Assembly: GCA_002633005.1 (NCBI GenBank)
Contig: NMRA01000095.1
Span: forward strand, 963,054-1,027,053
Direction of reading: 5' to 3'
Length of the DNA: 64,000 bases
DNA from: Phoronis australis
Taxonomy: Eukaryota > Phoronida > Phoronidae
Positions 35,223 to 47,349 of this stretch are shown here, piece by piece. The position numbers and the translations under genes are program-made. Each line of letters begins with the position of its first letter. Positions within the stretch are counted from its first letter, which is position 1. A model generated the notes under the pieces. That model did no database searches. It had not been told where the DNA came from and was given only the letters and a program-made list of their open reading frames with translations.

Positions 35223-37385
35223 TTTCTGGGTGTGCCGTTACTACGAAAACTCTTGTCCAGTCTACCAGCCAAGAGGTTGGAAACCAGCAAACCTCTATCA
35301 CAACAGTTCTCACTTCGGAGGGTGGCATTGAAGGAGTTGATACTACCACTGGAACAGGTGTAGGTGATACATCTACTGTTGTTAAAACCACATCTCGCGG
35401 CATTGGAGGAGTTGATACGACCACTGGGACAGGTACAAGTGATACATCCACTGTTGTTGAAATCACATCTCCTGGCATTGGAGGAGTTGATACGACCACT
35501 GGGACAGGTACAAGTGATACATCTGCTGTTGTTGAAACCACATCTCGCGGCATTGGAGAAGTTGATACGACCACTGGAACAGGTACAAGTGATACATCTA
35601 CTGTTGTTGAAAACACATCTCCCGACATTGGAGGAATTGATACGACCACTGGGACAGGTACAAGTGATACATCCACTGTTGTTGAAATCACATCTCCTGG
35701 CATTGGAGGAGTTGATACGACCACTGGGGCAGGTACAAGTGATACATCTGCTGTTGTTGAAACCACATCTCGCGGCATTGGAGAAGTTGATACGACCACT
35801 GGAACAGGTACAAGTGATACATCTACTGTTGTTGAAAACACATCTCCCGACATTGGAGGAATTGATACGACCACTGGGACAGGTACAAGTGATACATCCA
35901 CTGTTGTTGAAATCACATCTCCTGGCATTGGAGGAGTTGATACGACCACTGGGGCAGGTACAAGTGATACATCTGCTGTTGTTGAAACCACATCTCGCGG
36001 CATTGGAGAAGTTGATACGACCACTGGAACAGGTACAAGTGATACATCTACTGTTGTTGAAAACACATCTCCCGACATTGGAGGAATTGATACGACCACT
36101 GGGACAGGTACAAGTGATACATCCACTGTTGTTGAAATCACATCTCCTGGCATTGGAGGAGTTGATACGACCACTGGGGCAGGTACAAGTGATACATCTG
36201 CTGTTGTTGAAACCACATCTCGCGGCATTGGAGAAGTTGATACGACCACTGGAACAGGTACAAGTGATACATCTACTGTTGTTGAAAACACATCTCCCGA
36301 CATTGGAGGAATTGATACGACCACTGGGACAGGTACAAGTGATACATCCACTGTTGTTGAAATCACATCTCCTGGCATTGGAGGAGTTGATACGACCACT
36401 GGGGCAGGTACAAGTGATACATCTGCTGTTGTTGAAACCACATCTCGCGGCATTGGAGAAGTTGATACGACCACTGGAACAGGTACAAGTGATACATCTA
36501 CTGTTGTTGAAAACACATCTCCCGACATTGGAGGAATTGATACGACCACTGGGACAGGTACAAGTGATACATCCACTGTTGTTGAAATCACATCTCCTGG
36601 CATTGGAGGAGTTGATACGACCACTGGGGCAGGTACAAGTGATACATCTGCTGTTGTTGAAACCACATCTCGCGGCATTGGAGAAGTTGATACGACCACT
36701 GGAACAGGTACAAGTGATACATCTACTGTTGTTGAAAACACATCTCCCGACATTGGAGGAATTGATACGACCACTGGGACAGGTACAAGTGATACATCCA
36801 CTGTTGTTGAAATCACATCTCCTGGCATTGGAGGAGTTGATACGACCACTGGGGCAGGTACAAGTGATACATCTGCTGTTGTTGAAACCACATCTCGCGG
36901 CATTGGAGAAGTTGATACGACCACTGGAACAGGTACAAGTGATACATCTACTGTTGTTGAAAACACATCTCCCGACATTGGAGGAATTGATACGACCACT
37001 GGGACAGGTACAAGTGATACATCCACTGTTGTTGAAATCACATCTCCTGGCATTGGAGGAGTTGATACGACCACTGGGGCAGGTACAAGTGATACATCTG
37101 CTGTTGTTGAAACCACATCTCGCGGCATTGGAGAAGTTGATACGACCACTGGAACAGGTACAAGTGATACATCTACTGTTGTTGAAAACACATCTCCCGA
37201 CATTGGAGGAATTGATACGACCACTGGGACAGGTACAAGTGATACATCCACTGTTGTTGAAATCACATCTCCTGGCATTGGAGGAGTTGATACGACCACT
37301 GGGGCAGGTACAAGTGATACATCTGCTGTTGTTGAAACCACATCTCGCGGCATTGGAGAAGTTGATACGACCACTGGAACAGGTA
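35223..37385 (+). CDS. Gene A exon 20: Ser/Thr-rich tandem-repeat (mucin-like) exon
   Basis: Joining phase 1 from exon 19, the + strand stays open for about 720 codons with no methionine, so it does not appear as an ordinary ATG frame. After a short lead (GCAVTTKTLVQSTSQ) come about 27 units of 25 residues of the type DTTTGTGTSDTSTVVEITSP with GIGGV. Eleven of 25 residues are Ser or Thr, suggesting a heavily O-glycosylated stalk. Every third unit reads VENTSPDIG, placing an N-glycosylation sequon once per 75 residues. Frames of more than 700 codons on the minus strand and in another + frame are by-products of a stop-free repeat. The exon meets an N at 37386, so its true length and 3' border are unknown. 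Confidence 0.82.
35336..37385. repeat. 75-bp minisatellite in a 225-bp higher-order array
   Basis: GTTGATACGACCACTGG-type unit starts recur every 75 bp from 35336 to 37361, giving 27 full units and a partial one. From about 35551 the units follow a strict three-unit cycle: the CATTGGAGAA variant occurs at 225-bp spacing nine times (35551 to 37351). The 225-bp blocks look identical by eye, while the first two units differ. Confidence 0.95.
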
Positions 37386-38301
37386 NGCTTTGTGGCCAAG
37401 GAGTATACCTTCTGCGTTCAGTCGTTTGGGTTCTTGGTAATTAACCTTCCATTGGAGTCAGAATTCTTGCAATATGACGTGTGTTCAGGCACAGTGCTGG
37501 CGCATGAATGACGTCATTGTTGTCTTGGGAAAATTTCAGGCTTCAGTAACGGCATGAGCGCCCATTGTCAACTGAAAGTGACAATAATACCTCACAAGTA
37601 CATGCAAATATAACGCAAGAAATTACAAGAACATTCAGATGTGTACACAAGACGAGAATTTTTTAACTGTCAAAATGACAATGACACAAAACGAATACGG
37701 GAAACCTAGAGAATATCTATGCGTGTCTGTCTGGCTGTCTGTATACTTACATCACGAAAACCTCGTTTCATCAGTTAAGGACCAACACAACCTGCACAGT
37801 GTACAGATCATGGATAACGAAAATATATAGGCCAATGACACGCGACCAACGAACGAATCGGGGGTACAAGATAGGGGATAATTAAAATGCACACATCTAT
37901 CCAAACAATAATAGGCCCTGTACACATCCAACGTTGATGACTGCGTCTGTAGTGACAATGTGTGTAACACGCTGTTTGTGAAATAAATCACTAATTACAT
38001 GTACATTCACCGTGTAGCTTGACAAGCAACATGGCTTTTTCTGAGGATTAGACGTTCCTGCTCGCCTTTCATATTTATAGTCATGCATTAGAAGACAATT
38101 GTTCCAGGTGATCAGCGCAATGGCCCCATCTGAGCCGACCGCATACGTCTTGTACAACGTGTACCAGAAGCCGGCAATAATATTTTTTATTTGAAGACAA
38201 TTGTATGCACGTTGTTTTGGAAGGAACTAACCGATTTAGTACATCTTAGAGTAAACAATCGTGACATCTACACTTCGAGCTCTCTTTTAAATCTCTTTCA
38301 G
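37386..38301. other. Ambiguous base at array end and uncharacterised stretch
   Basis: The repeat stops at a single N (37386) and unrelated sequence follows. In the gene A frame a stop would appear about 19 codons later (TAA at 37441-37443). I looked for a transmembrane exon between here and 38301 and found none that is convincing. Possible missing sequence at the N makes the link to downstream DNA uncertain. Confidence 0.5.
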
Positions 38302-38488
38302 AGGAGTCGTTACGCCATGCGGCGGCCCCCAGGACGTACATGAAGACCAAAATCCAGTTTACTCGAAATATCGCAGTGTGCGTCCTCTTTCTGCACAATC
38401 CAAGTCTTCCAGCGTTGGACCAGAGCCATGGACATCCAATAGCAGACCAGTGTCCGCCTCTGGACTTTTTGCGGGTATTGAAGTCTAA
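38302..38488 (+). CDS. Candidate last exon of gene A: cytoplasmic-type tail with NPVY
   Basis: After a T-rich tract and TTTCAG, one frame reads GVVTPCGGPQDVHEDQNPVY, then SKYRSVRPLSAQSKSSSVG and on to a TAA at 38486. It is hydrophilic, rich in Ser and Pro, and contains NPVY, an NPxY-type PTB or endocytosis motif. This would suit the tail of a transmembrane form of gene A. No linking exon or membrane segment was identified, and another frame is also open here, so it may be spurious. Confidence 0.35.
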
Positions 38489-39855
38489 CCTTCGCCCTTT
38501 TGTCTCGTGTTTAGGTACCTTTACAAAAATAGCTTATTTTTTTTTAATCGAGCATCTGGAAGTTTACGTCTTTCACATTTACTTATTTTCATAGGTGTCA
38601 TTTAAGGTGTGTGTAGTTGCGTCGCGTTTCCAAGCCAGCCATAGCATACACAAGAGGACGCAACTACAGTAGTAGCATCCTGCTTCTAGGTCGGGCAATC
38701 TGCAGATCTTAAGACACGTCTTATTCAATCAAGGACAATGTACGTTTGGGAGCCAGATGAGGGAAAGTGCTACAGTTTTCGATTTGGCTCAAACCTCAGA
38801 GTGGCAACCATTAGGGGTTACCAGGACACAACTATCAACTTTGAGTGCCACAAAACGGCTGGTGCTACACAACAATGTGGCCGTTTTCGTGTCCCTGGAG
38901 TTTTACGTTAATTGTTGTTGTCTTATTCTCCACAAGTTTTTCTTCGATTGCATTACTCTCTTCGTCCTTCCCATCCCAGTTAATTGTTACTGCTATGCTG
39001 TGGGCTGCAACTGCAGCGTGAAAAAGTTTGACAAATACCCGTGGATGCGTGATCTCAAATCATCCTTGGACTTCCCAACTTCTATGATTGACACGAAATT
39101 GTGCCTGATTTCCAAAACTAGGTCACGCGCTTTCTTATCTCCGGGAAAAAGAAGAACTCTATAGGCATGTAATCCAGGACAGTCCTAACACGTCATATCT
39201 TCCGCTAGACGTGATTTCCATAAAAATACTATAATGCAAAAATAAATTCTATGAAAACTTCCATAACTTTGGAATGGAATGAGGTAGAGACACTATTCCC
39301 CAACATTAGAAGCATTATCCGCACTGACAACTGACAAGAAATGGAATTTTAAATTAGTTCAGAAATTGATTGAAGCTTTCGTATTGGTCTGTTGTTATCA
39401 AGTGTCTCGATTTTGGTCAGCTCTTGGCTATTATAGGGTGATGATTGTCCTTAGGGGTGTTTTCTTTTTTATTGTAACCTCGCTTTCAGTTCATCTTTTT
39501 TTCCGGCCACATTGTTGTACGTTCAAAAACTTATTCAATTTTCCCACCCTCTACCTCCCAATTTTCGTCAATCATTCTCTCGTACATGTACTTCCACGTG
39601 GCCGACTCTTTTCATTGCCCAATCTTCTTTTTAATGTTTATTACGAAATCTTCAGACTACAATGAATATGCATAACCCAGAAAGCGCCAAGAGGCATTAG
39701 ATCTGGGTAAAAAATACAGAGAAGTCAATATGCAATTATTATATACGAATACATAAATAAAAAATGATGTTAAGAAAACAGTGATATATGACTACGAATG
39801 TAAATAATTCATTTTCATACAGATGTATACAATTCTATCCACTCACACATAGAGA
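38489..39855. other. Downstream of gene A, no gene recognised
   Basis: Several frames of 80-135 codons occur (for example 38757-39164 and 39366-39665), the latter merely T-rich and hydrophobic. None has motifs or splice support. AATAAA near 39239 could serve as a polyadenylation signal for gene A but is not specific. Confidence 0.45.
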
Positions 39856-40630
39856 TTAAATGTTATAAGATCTCCTGAAGGCGTGGCTGATAGAAGCTTG
39901 AATATTATGCATATTAAGTTGCCGCAGTCCTGGTCTCGTGCTTGGTCTTTTGTAGAAGTAAAAGAGGATTTTGTTATAGTAATTGTTTATGTTGGTTAAG
40001 ACTTTGAATGTATACATGGGCAGGTGGAGTTTGCAACGGGTTGCTAGTTTGCTCCAGTGGAGACTATTTAGAACCTTGATTGTGTTGGACCCTTTGTATG
40101 CCCCTGTAATGGCTAAAGCTGCTTGGTATTGTAGTCTTTGTAATTGAAGTATGTCAGCCTTGGCCGATTGGTAGATTATGTCACAGTAATCTAGATGTGG
40201 AAGTACAAAAGACTTGAACAGAGTTTCAAGATGTATGGAGTTCAGATGACGAGAGATAATTCTAATTGGATTAATTAATTTTTGTACTTTTTGAACGAGT
40301 TCTCGACAATGAGGAGTAAATGTAAGCTTATGGTCGAGTAGCAAGCCAAGATGTCTGTGCGTGAACTTATTGGGGATAACTTCCCCATTGAGTGATAATT
40401 CCAGTGTTGGATTTGTTTGGAAATGAATATTATTAGACTTAGAAAATATAAGATCAACACTTTTTTCAGGTTTAAATTTCACCTTTCATTTGTGAGATCA
40501 GTCATAGAGTTTGTTAAGGTCAGTTTGCAAATGTAAGGAGTCATGGGGATGCTCTTTTGAGAATGGGTGGCAAATTGCATTGTCATCAGCATATAAGTAT
40601 GTTTTAGAGTTTATTGCCCATCTTACCAGA
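39856..40630 (-). mobile_element. Non-LTR retrotransposon fragment: reverse transcriptase C-terminal part
   Basis: On the minus strand a frame includes SKTYLYADDNAICHPF, with the YADD catalytic box near 40583-40594. The family-typical FKPEKS, HLGLLLDHKLTF, HLDYCDIIYQ and the thumb-like QLQRLQYQAALAITGA follow, ending YNI and a stop. Two in-frame TGA codons (40486-40488 and 40498-40500) sit where Trp is expected in both. The 5' part of the polymerase is missing, so it is a dead, 5'-truncated insertion. Confidence 0.85.
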
Positions 40631-41538
40631 GATTACCAATTATACGTAATTTGCCTGTATTCATTATATTGTAATTGTACTAGTCATAATAAATGACGTT
40701 ATATCGTCTATATCCGTCCCCTTTTAATCTCTAGTAACGAGCTTGCGACGCACGTACGTATCATTTATCTATTATTCGGGACCTATGTCGATTATAAAAG
40801 TGCTTAGCAATGTTTAATCACTTGGTTATATATGGCACAGAATAAACGTATTCCACTTCACGATCGTTTTTTGATGGGCGTGGAGTATTTTATTTTATCG
40901 TGGTTTTTTCTGGCCGACAATTATTTACGCAAATGACTGACTCTGTTTCTGTGCAAATACAAATTTTTAAACACTTCATTTATGGTATTAAAATACCACA
41001 TACCGCTTTAATAAATTATTTTATTCGAATTTCAAGTCTGCTGCGAAAGCTCGAAGCGTCGCCACTTTTTGGAATATCAGGACGTCGTTCTGTTGCTTGT
41101 AGAAAGTTCGAGCCCATGACTTTTTAATCGGGCTGTCGAGCCGACCCCGTCTGCGTTACATTTTTTTGACTAACAGTTTTCAAGCTTGATGTCGCTCAAA
41201 ACACAATAAGGTAGGAAATGCTCCCACTTTAGTTGATGCGAAATTTCACAAACATTCGTTGAAGTTGCAGAAGGTACAAACATTTTAACATTGCATTGGA
41301 ACGTAGAATGTAGATCCTTATACATGAACATTGATAAGCTATACATTACAGCAATCACAGGACACAATAGAAATTTTATGACAACTTTATTCACCACCCA
41401 TAGCAAGGTGAAGTGTCTTTTTACATGTTCTTATCCGTTCGAAAAAAACGAAGCAACAGTTACGGCATAGTCACGTATGTTCAATCTCCGTCTCCTAGTT
41501 TTCATGTCTTTTCCAGTTTTGAAGGTTGTCCTCGAATA

Positions 41539-41940
41539 GGGCCCGGTCTCTAATCTTTGTACTCGAAACGAACTCGAAACAATTTTTGGCAATTTCTCTC
41601 CTCCTTTTGTGTGAACTTAAGATAATTGGTTATCAGACTGTGTTCGTAACATTATATTTTATGCATAGGAGTTTCTAGTTCAAGTTTGCCCTTGAAGACC
41701 CTTCTATTCGTGCTACAAACTCGAGTAAAAACTCGAAATTTCGAGTTCAAACTCGAACTTATTGCTTTAATATTGGGTTCACACACTGTGAACTAAGGGC
41801 AATAAATTATCTACGTAAGTTATTGTGTACTCGAGCACAGAATAATAGACACATATCTTGAGTTCGCCCAAAAGTAGAGTAGAAAATGCCAAACCTAATT
41901 TCGATTTCCATTTCGAGTAAAAATATTGGAGACCTGGCCT
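41539..41940. mobile_element. MITE-like element with imperfect terminal inverted repeats
   Basis: The left end GGCCCGGTCTCTAATC followed by TACTCGAAA is mirrored, with a few mismatches, at about 41908-41940. The 400-bp interior is rich in CTCGAAA and CGAGTT words and non-coding. Class unknown. Confidence 0.6.
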
Positions 41941-44900
41941 AGATCTAGTAAGAAGGCCAGATCAGGACACATGGTGGAAATCACCTTGATGAGATCCTGA
42001 ACACATTTTTTAATGAAAACCAACTTTACGGTTGAAATTTTTTTCTTTGTGACCTGTGGATAGGACGAAAATGGTGATAACATGAGTTTCAAGCTACTGT
42101 TTCGCTCGCTCATGCGCCCAATCTCCTTTCATGTGGTGTTTCCCAGGTTTGAAAGCTGTGCACAAGTCACAAGTCACCGATTGGGCAAATCGCAGGTTCG
42201 TACAGGGCTTCTTGATCGAGAGCTTCGAAGTCGTCCATAAGTTCAACAAGAATCTCTCTGTATTCATCCATGTCGTGTGCTCTGAAAATGTCATTGCACT
42301 GAAGTGATAATTAATTACCGGTTGTGTGTGTTAGATATGACAAATTTTAATTCGTCTACCGATCAACAATTCTACTTAAACTGATCCAATTTATTTTCAA
42401 AATAATCCGACTATCCTATATTTCCCCATAACTTCCTCAAAACTTAAGCCATTTTTTACAAATAAAAAATGCCAAGTAACTTGTGTTGCAATAAAATAGA
42501 AAAGGGGTCAATTTCAGTGAAACTGTCTACAGGTTACTCGAGCCAAGCTGGTGATTCATTACCCAATATGGGGAAGAGCTCCGTTAAACAATCAGACAAA
42601 GAGGCGTTGGGGATTTTGACAAAATGTGGTCAGTGTTAAAACCAAAGTAAAATGGTCAAATCATAAATGCTGCATATATTCAAGTGTAGTTTCAGACACT
42701 TGCATAAAATTACGGGCTGCCGGATTAGTCCTGTGTCACACTGCCGCGGCAGACGTTAGATAGCCTCAGTCACCAGAATGGGGGGGGGGGTGGAATTTTT
42801 GGGAATGTCTATCTTTTACTATAAGATTCAGTGTGCACGTTCAGAGCTATGAGTTGCAGACTCTAAATTTTTATACTTCCTCTCTTCTAGTGGAATATTG
42901 TCTCACTTTCTACTTTTTTCGGAATTCATTCTTCTGTGACTGAGGCAGACCTTTCTCCAGTTCTCCAAAAAGAGGACTCGTTCGAGCACATAAGTATGAC
43001 ACGTCCAGTAGAACATGTTATCATTTTTTATTCATTAAGCCAAAATGATTCAAACTTTTAACATAATAAGTAACTTAAAATGCACAATACTTTACAACAT
43101 TTAGCATTACAAACACTATTCAACAGCAGCAGTTTCCATGATATGAAAGTGGACATACATGTAACTATTACCATGGTGACGGAATAGTGTTTCCTTACAC
43201 CAGAATTTTACAAGCATCATTTAAAAAAGTATGAAGTTGCAAGGAACAAGAATTAGAGGCTTGAAGCTTCACAGTTCTACATAGCTTATTTTTCAAATTA
43301 AGATTATTCATATTGTTGACTTGATAACCTGAATTAAGAAGCCATAAGTTACAAAACATGACTTGAAAGCAATTTACACTTAAAATTTAGAAAAATATGA
43401 ATCATTTTGTGACACCTAATCAAGCCTTGAACAGCAGTTGATAGTCAAACAAAAAATATTTCAAATTTATTTCAACTATTTTTTTAGCTTAGTGTAAGAT
43501 CACCTGGATGGGAAATTCACCGTAAAATAATTCGAATTATCTTTTATTTTTGCACATAAAACACGAAACTTGAACAAAGTTCCCTTTTTGTAGTAAAGTT
43601 TGTCAAAATGTATCAACGATAAATCTTCACAAATTACAAAGTAGCCGATTGAACATGCCTTTCAGTTCAGCAAAAGTCGCCATGTTGTGGGTGCCACCAG
43701 AAATGAGACGAAGTCCAACGGGAATTGTGAGCACATTTATTACTTAATGAGTAACAACTGCCAGGCTGAAATTTGCTGAACACTATTAAATGGGTGCAGA
43801 ATAGTAAGTAAAGATATGTCTAACTAAATTTCACCGTAATTTGTTGGCGAAAGAAATTTACACAAAGTTTTAAACTCGTAACTTATCCCGCTGTCCTCCA
43901 ATAGGGCCGACGCGATCCAAACAAAGTGACCCAATTTTCGCCACAAAACTTGCAATAACTTTACACTTCTTGCCCGGATTTTGATACTTATTCGATTTTT
44001 ACTGAGTAGAATGCACTACCTTTCCGATGATAGCAAAGTACTTTTTCAAAACGAGAAAAAAATAAAACCGAAAAAAATGGTTCGGCCCATATTTGGTTCC
44101 TAGGTTCGACCGGCCTACGTAAGGAACTAAGCACCAATGCTATTTTAACATACTAAGTACGCGTAACATTCCAAAAAAATCAACGACCACTAACTACAAA
44201 CTATAAATACACTACATATGCAAACGAATCACGAGATATTACTAATAAAACAAAATAATGAAAACTTTTCGAGCAAGCCATAATACATTCAGTTACAAGG
44301 AAAAAATTGCGGCGTTGACAAGTTCCTGAACTGAGCCGAAAATGTGGGTACGGAAATAACCGATGTCAGCCGGTAATTATATGCTCACAGAGAAGGGTCA
44401 AATACTGTTAAAAATCGCTTTTGGCAAGAATGTCGAAAAGAATATAAAGAAAGGATGTAGAAAATAAGATTTTATGTAGTAAGTATTTTCGGATACTGGA
44501 AATACATGGGCAGTTTGAGAGAAGGACTTTAATATGTGAACCAACGTGTGGTGATGATGGCTGTCCCCGAAAGGTGTGGAGAAGGAGTAGGCGATTGTTT
44601 CGTCTCTTTTGATGCCTGTAACTCGTTTGTAATTTATGTCGTGAGCAAATGCAGTAAAAAAGAAGGCTAGTTTTTCTATCTTTGTGAACATAGTGGGTTC
44701 CATAAACTTGAGAAGGTATCAACTATCCGTTGTACACATGGCGTGCCTCTAATTGTGATGTGGATAGTATTGGTACTTCTACCGAATGAGGATTATTCCA
44801 GTTATTACAGACTTCAAATCAAAAATGGTCTTGTCGAATGTTTTGAGCAACATCTTGTGGATAACGTCTTGTATTTCGTCCTTTGGCAACTTAATTTCAT

Positions 44901-45054
44901 TTCTGTCAATAGACCAAGCAAAAACTTACCACTTGTTAGAATGTGAAATTTGGTCCTGTTGCTGAATTTACCCTGCCACTCTTACCGTAGCAAATGTACT
45001 GCTTGTATGCCTCTCTCTGTCAGTTGTATTATTAATGTATTTTACAAAACAATC

Positions 45055-45080
45055 AGCCAATCAATCAATCAATCTGACAA
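45055..45080. repeat. CAAT microsatellite
   Basis: A short run of CAAT units lies here, with scattered CAATCAA words nearby up to about 45180. Confidence 0.8.
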
Positions 45081-45675
45081 TCACGGTTTGTATTTCAAGA
45101 CGTGTTTGGTTGTTAATTGTGTTATTATCGTTTATAGTCAATTAATGTCAATCAAACATTTAATCAAAAAATCAATCAAACATTGCTTGTGTACTGACGC
45201 GTGTTCCAGAAGAGGGGGTACATAAATCAGTTGTGTCTCTAAAGCCCATGTCTTCTATCCTCACGCATTTCCCACTCACCCACTGTTTTATCATGTTCCA
45301 GCTTTTTAACTTACCAGACAGTATTTTTAAACCTGATTTATTTTTGAAAAAATGGAGGTGCTCTTTCTTAAATGATGATCGCTTTACCATCCCCGGACTC
45401 TGTACATAATTTTTGAAGACGGACTAGGTGTATCATTTTTAAGGACTAGACGTGCTCTTTCTTAACTGATTACCACTGAATCATTTCGGAGTGGACATAT
45501 TATTTTTGCAAGTGTTTTGATGAATTCGAACCTGCGGCATTGTTTTGGGCACATACATACCGACTGAGGGCATCGATTCCATTGTTCTTTGCAGTCTAAC
45601 GACGATTGGTAGGGCAACCAAACGTTTAGTTGTCTCACCTTATTTAAACATTTCAGACAAAACGTCACTTGCGGA

Positions 45676-46290
45676 ATGTTGCAAAACCGTGTGTACATAT
45701 TTTAAAAATAATAAGGAAAACATCCTGCACTCTCGCCAAAATATACAAGGAACTCAATACAAATCCCAGTCTAGTCAAAAGACAGCTCATTGTCATTCGG
45801 CTCGGTGTCAACACTCTGTGTAATCTTACGCTTTCTCGGAGGTCTTAACTAAAATATTATATATTATCAGAATAAACATATGTATGTTGAGCAAATACCG
45901 TTAACAAGTAAGTTTGTGGGAATTGTGCACACTGGTTAACACGCATACAAGGAAACGCTCACCTTAAAATATCTTATGTTGTTCTGCTGAAGAAATTAGC
46001 CTTCTTCATCAGTTAAAAATATTCCCACGTAATCGCAAGGAAAAGCACGTAACCCCAATTATTAGCAACACACATTTTAACCTACAAAACACCAAAAGTG
46101 TACTTGGTACTGTAGCAAGCAGTGACGGAAAATGAAGTTAAGATAACTTGAAACTGGAAGGGGTCATAAATCCGTAGTCCGACATTGTTATCAAATTGTT
46201 TTTTTAATTAAAATTGATGTGGATAGGGATTCAAAAGAAAAGACCGCTTGTGACTGCTGAAAAGAAGGTTCTACAAGAACAGACACTTTG
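45676..46290 (+). repeat. Diverged copy of the gene A 5' flank (461-1050)
   Basis: From GTTGCAAAACCGTGTGTAC onward this tracks 465-1050 in order and orientation with small indels, for example at 45945-45970 against 665-695, and ATTGATGT with GATTCAAAAGAAAAGAC at 46212-46243. The Kolobok TTAA junction of the left copy has no counterpart. It lies about 7 kb upstream of gene B's ATG, so it may mark the edge of the gene duplication, although an interspersed repeat is also possible. Confidence 0.7.
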
Positions 46291-47349
46291 CGTTACGCAA
46301 ATTCTTTCAGAATCATGGGTTGTACTTTTTTCTATTATGCAAATTAAAGTCTGGGGTGTAAAATTTTCTCTCCTTTACAATAGCCAACAGGGTAGCCAAT
46401 AGGTCCTATCAATCATTATACGAAGAGGTATCCGCAGTTTTTCACCTTGATTTCATACATGTACTTCTCCGAGAAGCACCCTGACTGGGCTTGGCCCCCT
46501 ACAAGAACTTGCAAGTGAAATGTGTACCGGTAACACAGGCTTGTCTGGGTAAGATACCGTGTATATTCCGACACTGTTGAGTTTTCACCTGCCCCATCAA
46601 TCGAAGACTGTAAGGCTATGTTTTTTATTAGGCCAAACACCTACACTATTTTATATGAGAAAATGCGCTTTACTCCGTGGAAGCATTAGTATACGTCAAA
46701 TAATTCAACAAATTGTACTAGTCAAGGACTGCAAAATGTAGCAATATTCTGAGATGCGCGCAAACACTCTGGACCATAATCAAGTATGTCTCTTAGTATG
46801 GTATTGAAAATGGAAGCGTGGTGGCGTAGTGGTGAATTACCCTTAAAAAATTTCAATATGGCCATGGCGGATTCAAGCGCATCAAAACTATTTTGACAGC
46901 AGCTTTTACTTGAACATTTGTGATCTAAGTACAGTTCTTTGACCTAAAGTACGCGATTGTGACTTCTACAACGTTCATGAAACAAATAACACAGCATGAA
47001 AGCGATGAGATTGACCCCACAATAGTCAGGAGCCGCCGACTAACTGTTATCTTGTTCAAGATTAAATCTCTTTTGTAGTCAGAAATTTTGCTACATATAA
47101 GACTGAAACCAATCTTCCAACATTCTCATCTGTTCAACAGTATCTACACAAATTTAGCTTTTTCAGATACATGCTAATCATCAAAATCAAGAGAGTATAA
47201 CTTTATTGAGCGCTCAAAGGTCATAGGCCCACAGCACAAGTGTACATGTACATATACACCTGCATATAAATTTACGTGCGCGGAGTACACAAAGAGTACT
47301 GGAGAGAAAAATGTTTGGAATAAAATTTTTAGACTGAATTCCACACAGA
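46291..47349. other. Intergenic, nothing recognised
   Basis: About 1 kb without a supportable exon or element. Confidence 0.6.

Larger units (their letters stand above)
1945..38488 (+). other. Gene A: VWDE-like modular extracellular protein, whole gene span
   Basis: Twenty exons join in one continuous frame from ATG 1945 to the ambiguous base at 37386, giving at least 1900 residues. In order they encode a signal peptide, a D8C module (about residues 21-159), a short Cys/Pro linker, a beta-rich region (about 181-431), a VWD domain (about 432-648), an RRKR site, an EGF module (about 861-890), an RVRR site, four Cys modules (about 1028-1180) and a Ser/Thr-rich tandem-repeat region. This order (D8C, pre-VWD region, VWD, EGF) recalls invertebrate VWDE proteins. 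It should enter the secretory pathway and act at the cell surface or outside. No transmembrane exon was found; the 3' end beyond 37386 is uncertain. A paralogue, gene B, starts 14 kb downstream of the candidate stop. Confidence 0.8.
40631..45675. other. Intergenic, repeat-derived, no gene
   Basis: Contains a MITE-like unit at 41539-41940, a ten-G run near 42780 and a CAAT microsatellite near 45059. Two overlapping minus-strand frames near 44400-44720 of about 100 codons lack motifs. I see no exon with domain support. Confidence 0.6.

Noticed and set aside
35336-37385. CRISPR-like regular repeat array
   Set aside because: Units are contiguous 75-bp repeats with no unique spacers, inside a eukaryotic exon.
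35137-37399. Minus-strand frames of 745 and 726 codons
   Set aside because: They are antisense readings of the coding minisatellite. A 75-bp period with no stop keeps several frames open. The + strand frame joins exon 19 in phase and has mucin-like composition.
35364-37511. Plus-strand 715-codon Leu/His-rich frame
   Set aside because: A shifted reading of the same repeat; it does not connect to the exon 19 phase and has no plausible family.
37387-38301. A transmembrane exon for gene A
   Set aside because: I searched for a hydrophobic stretch of about 20 residues bounded by splice signals and found none that is convincing.
44398-44722. Two overlapping minus frames of about 100 codons
   Set aside because: No motif and no splice support; likely chance frames.
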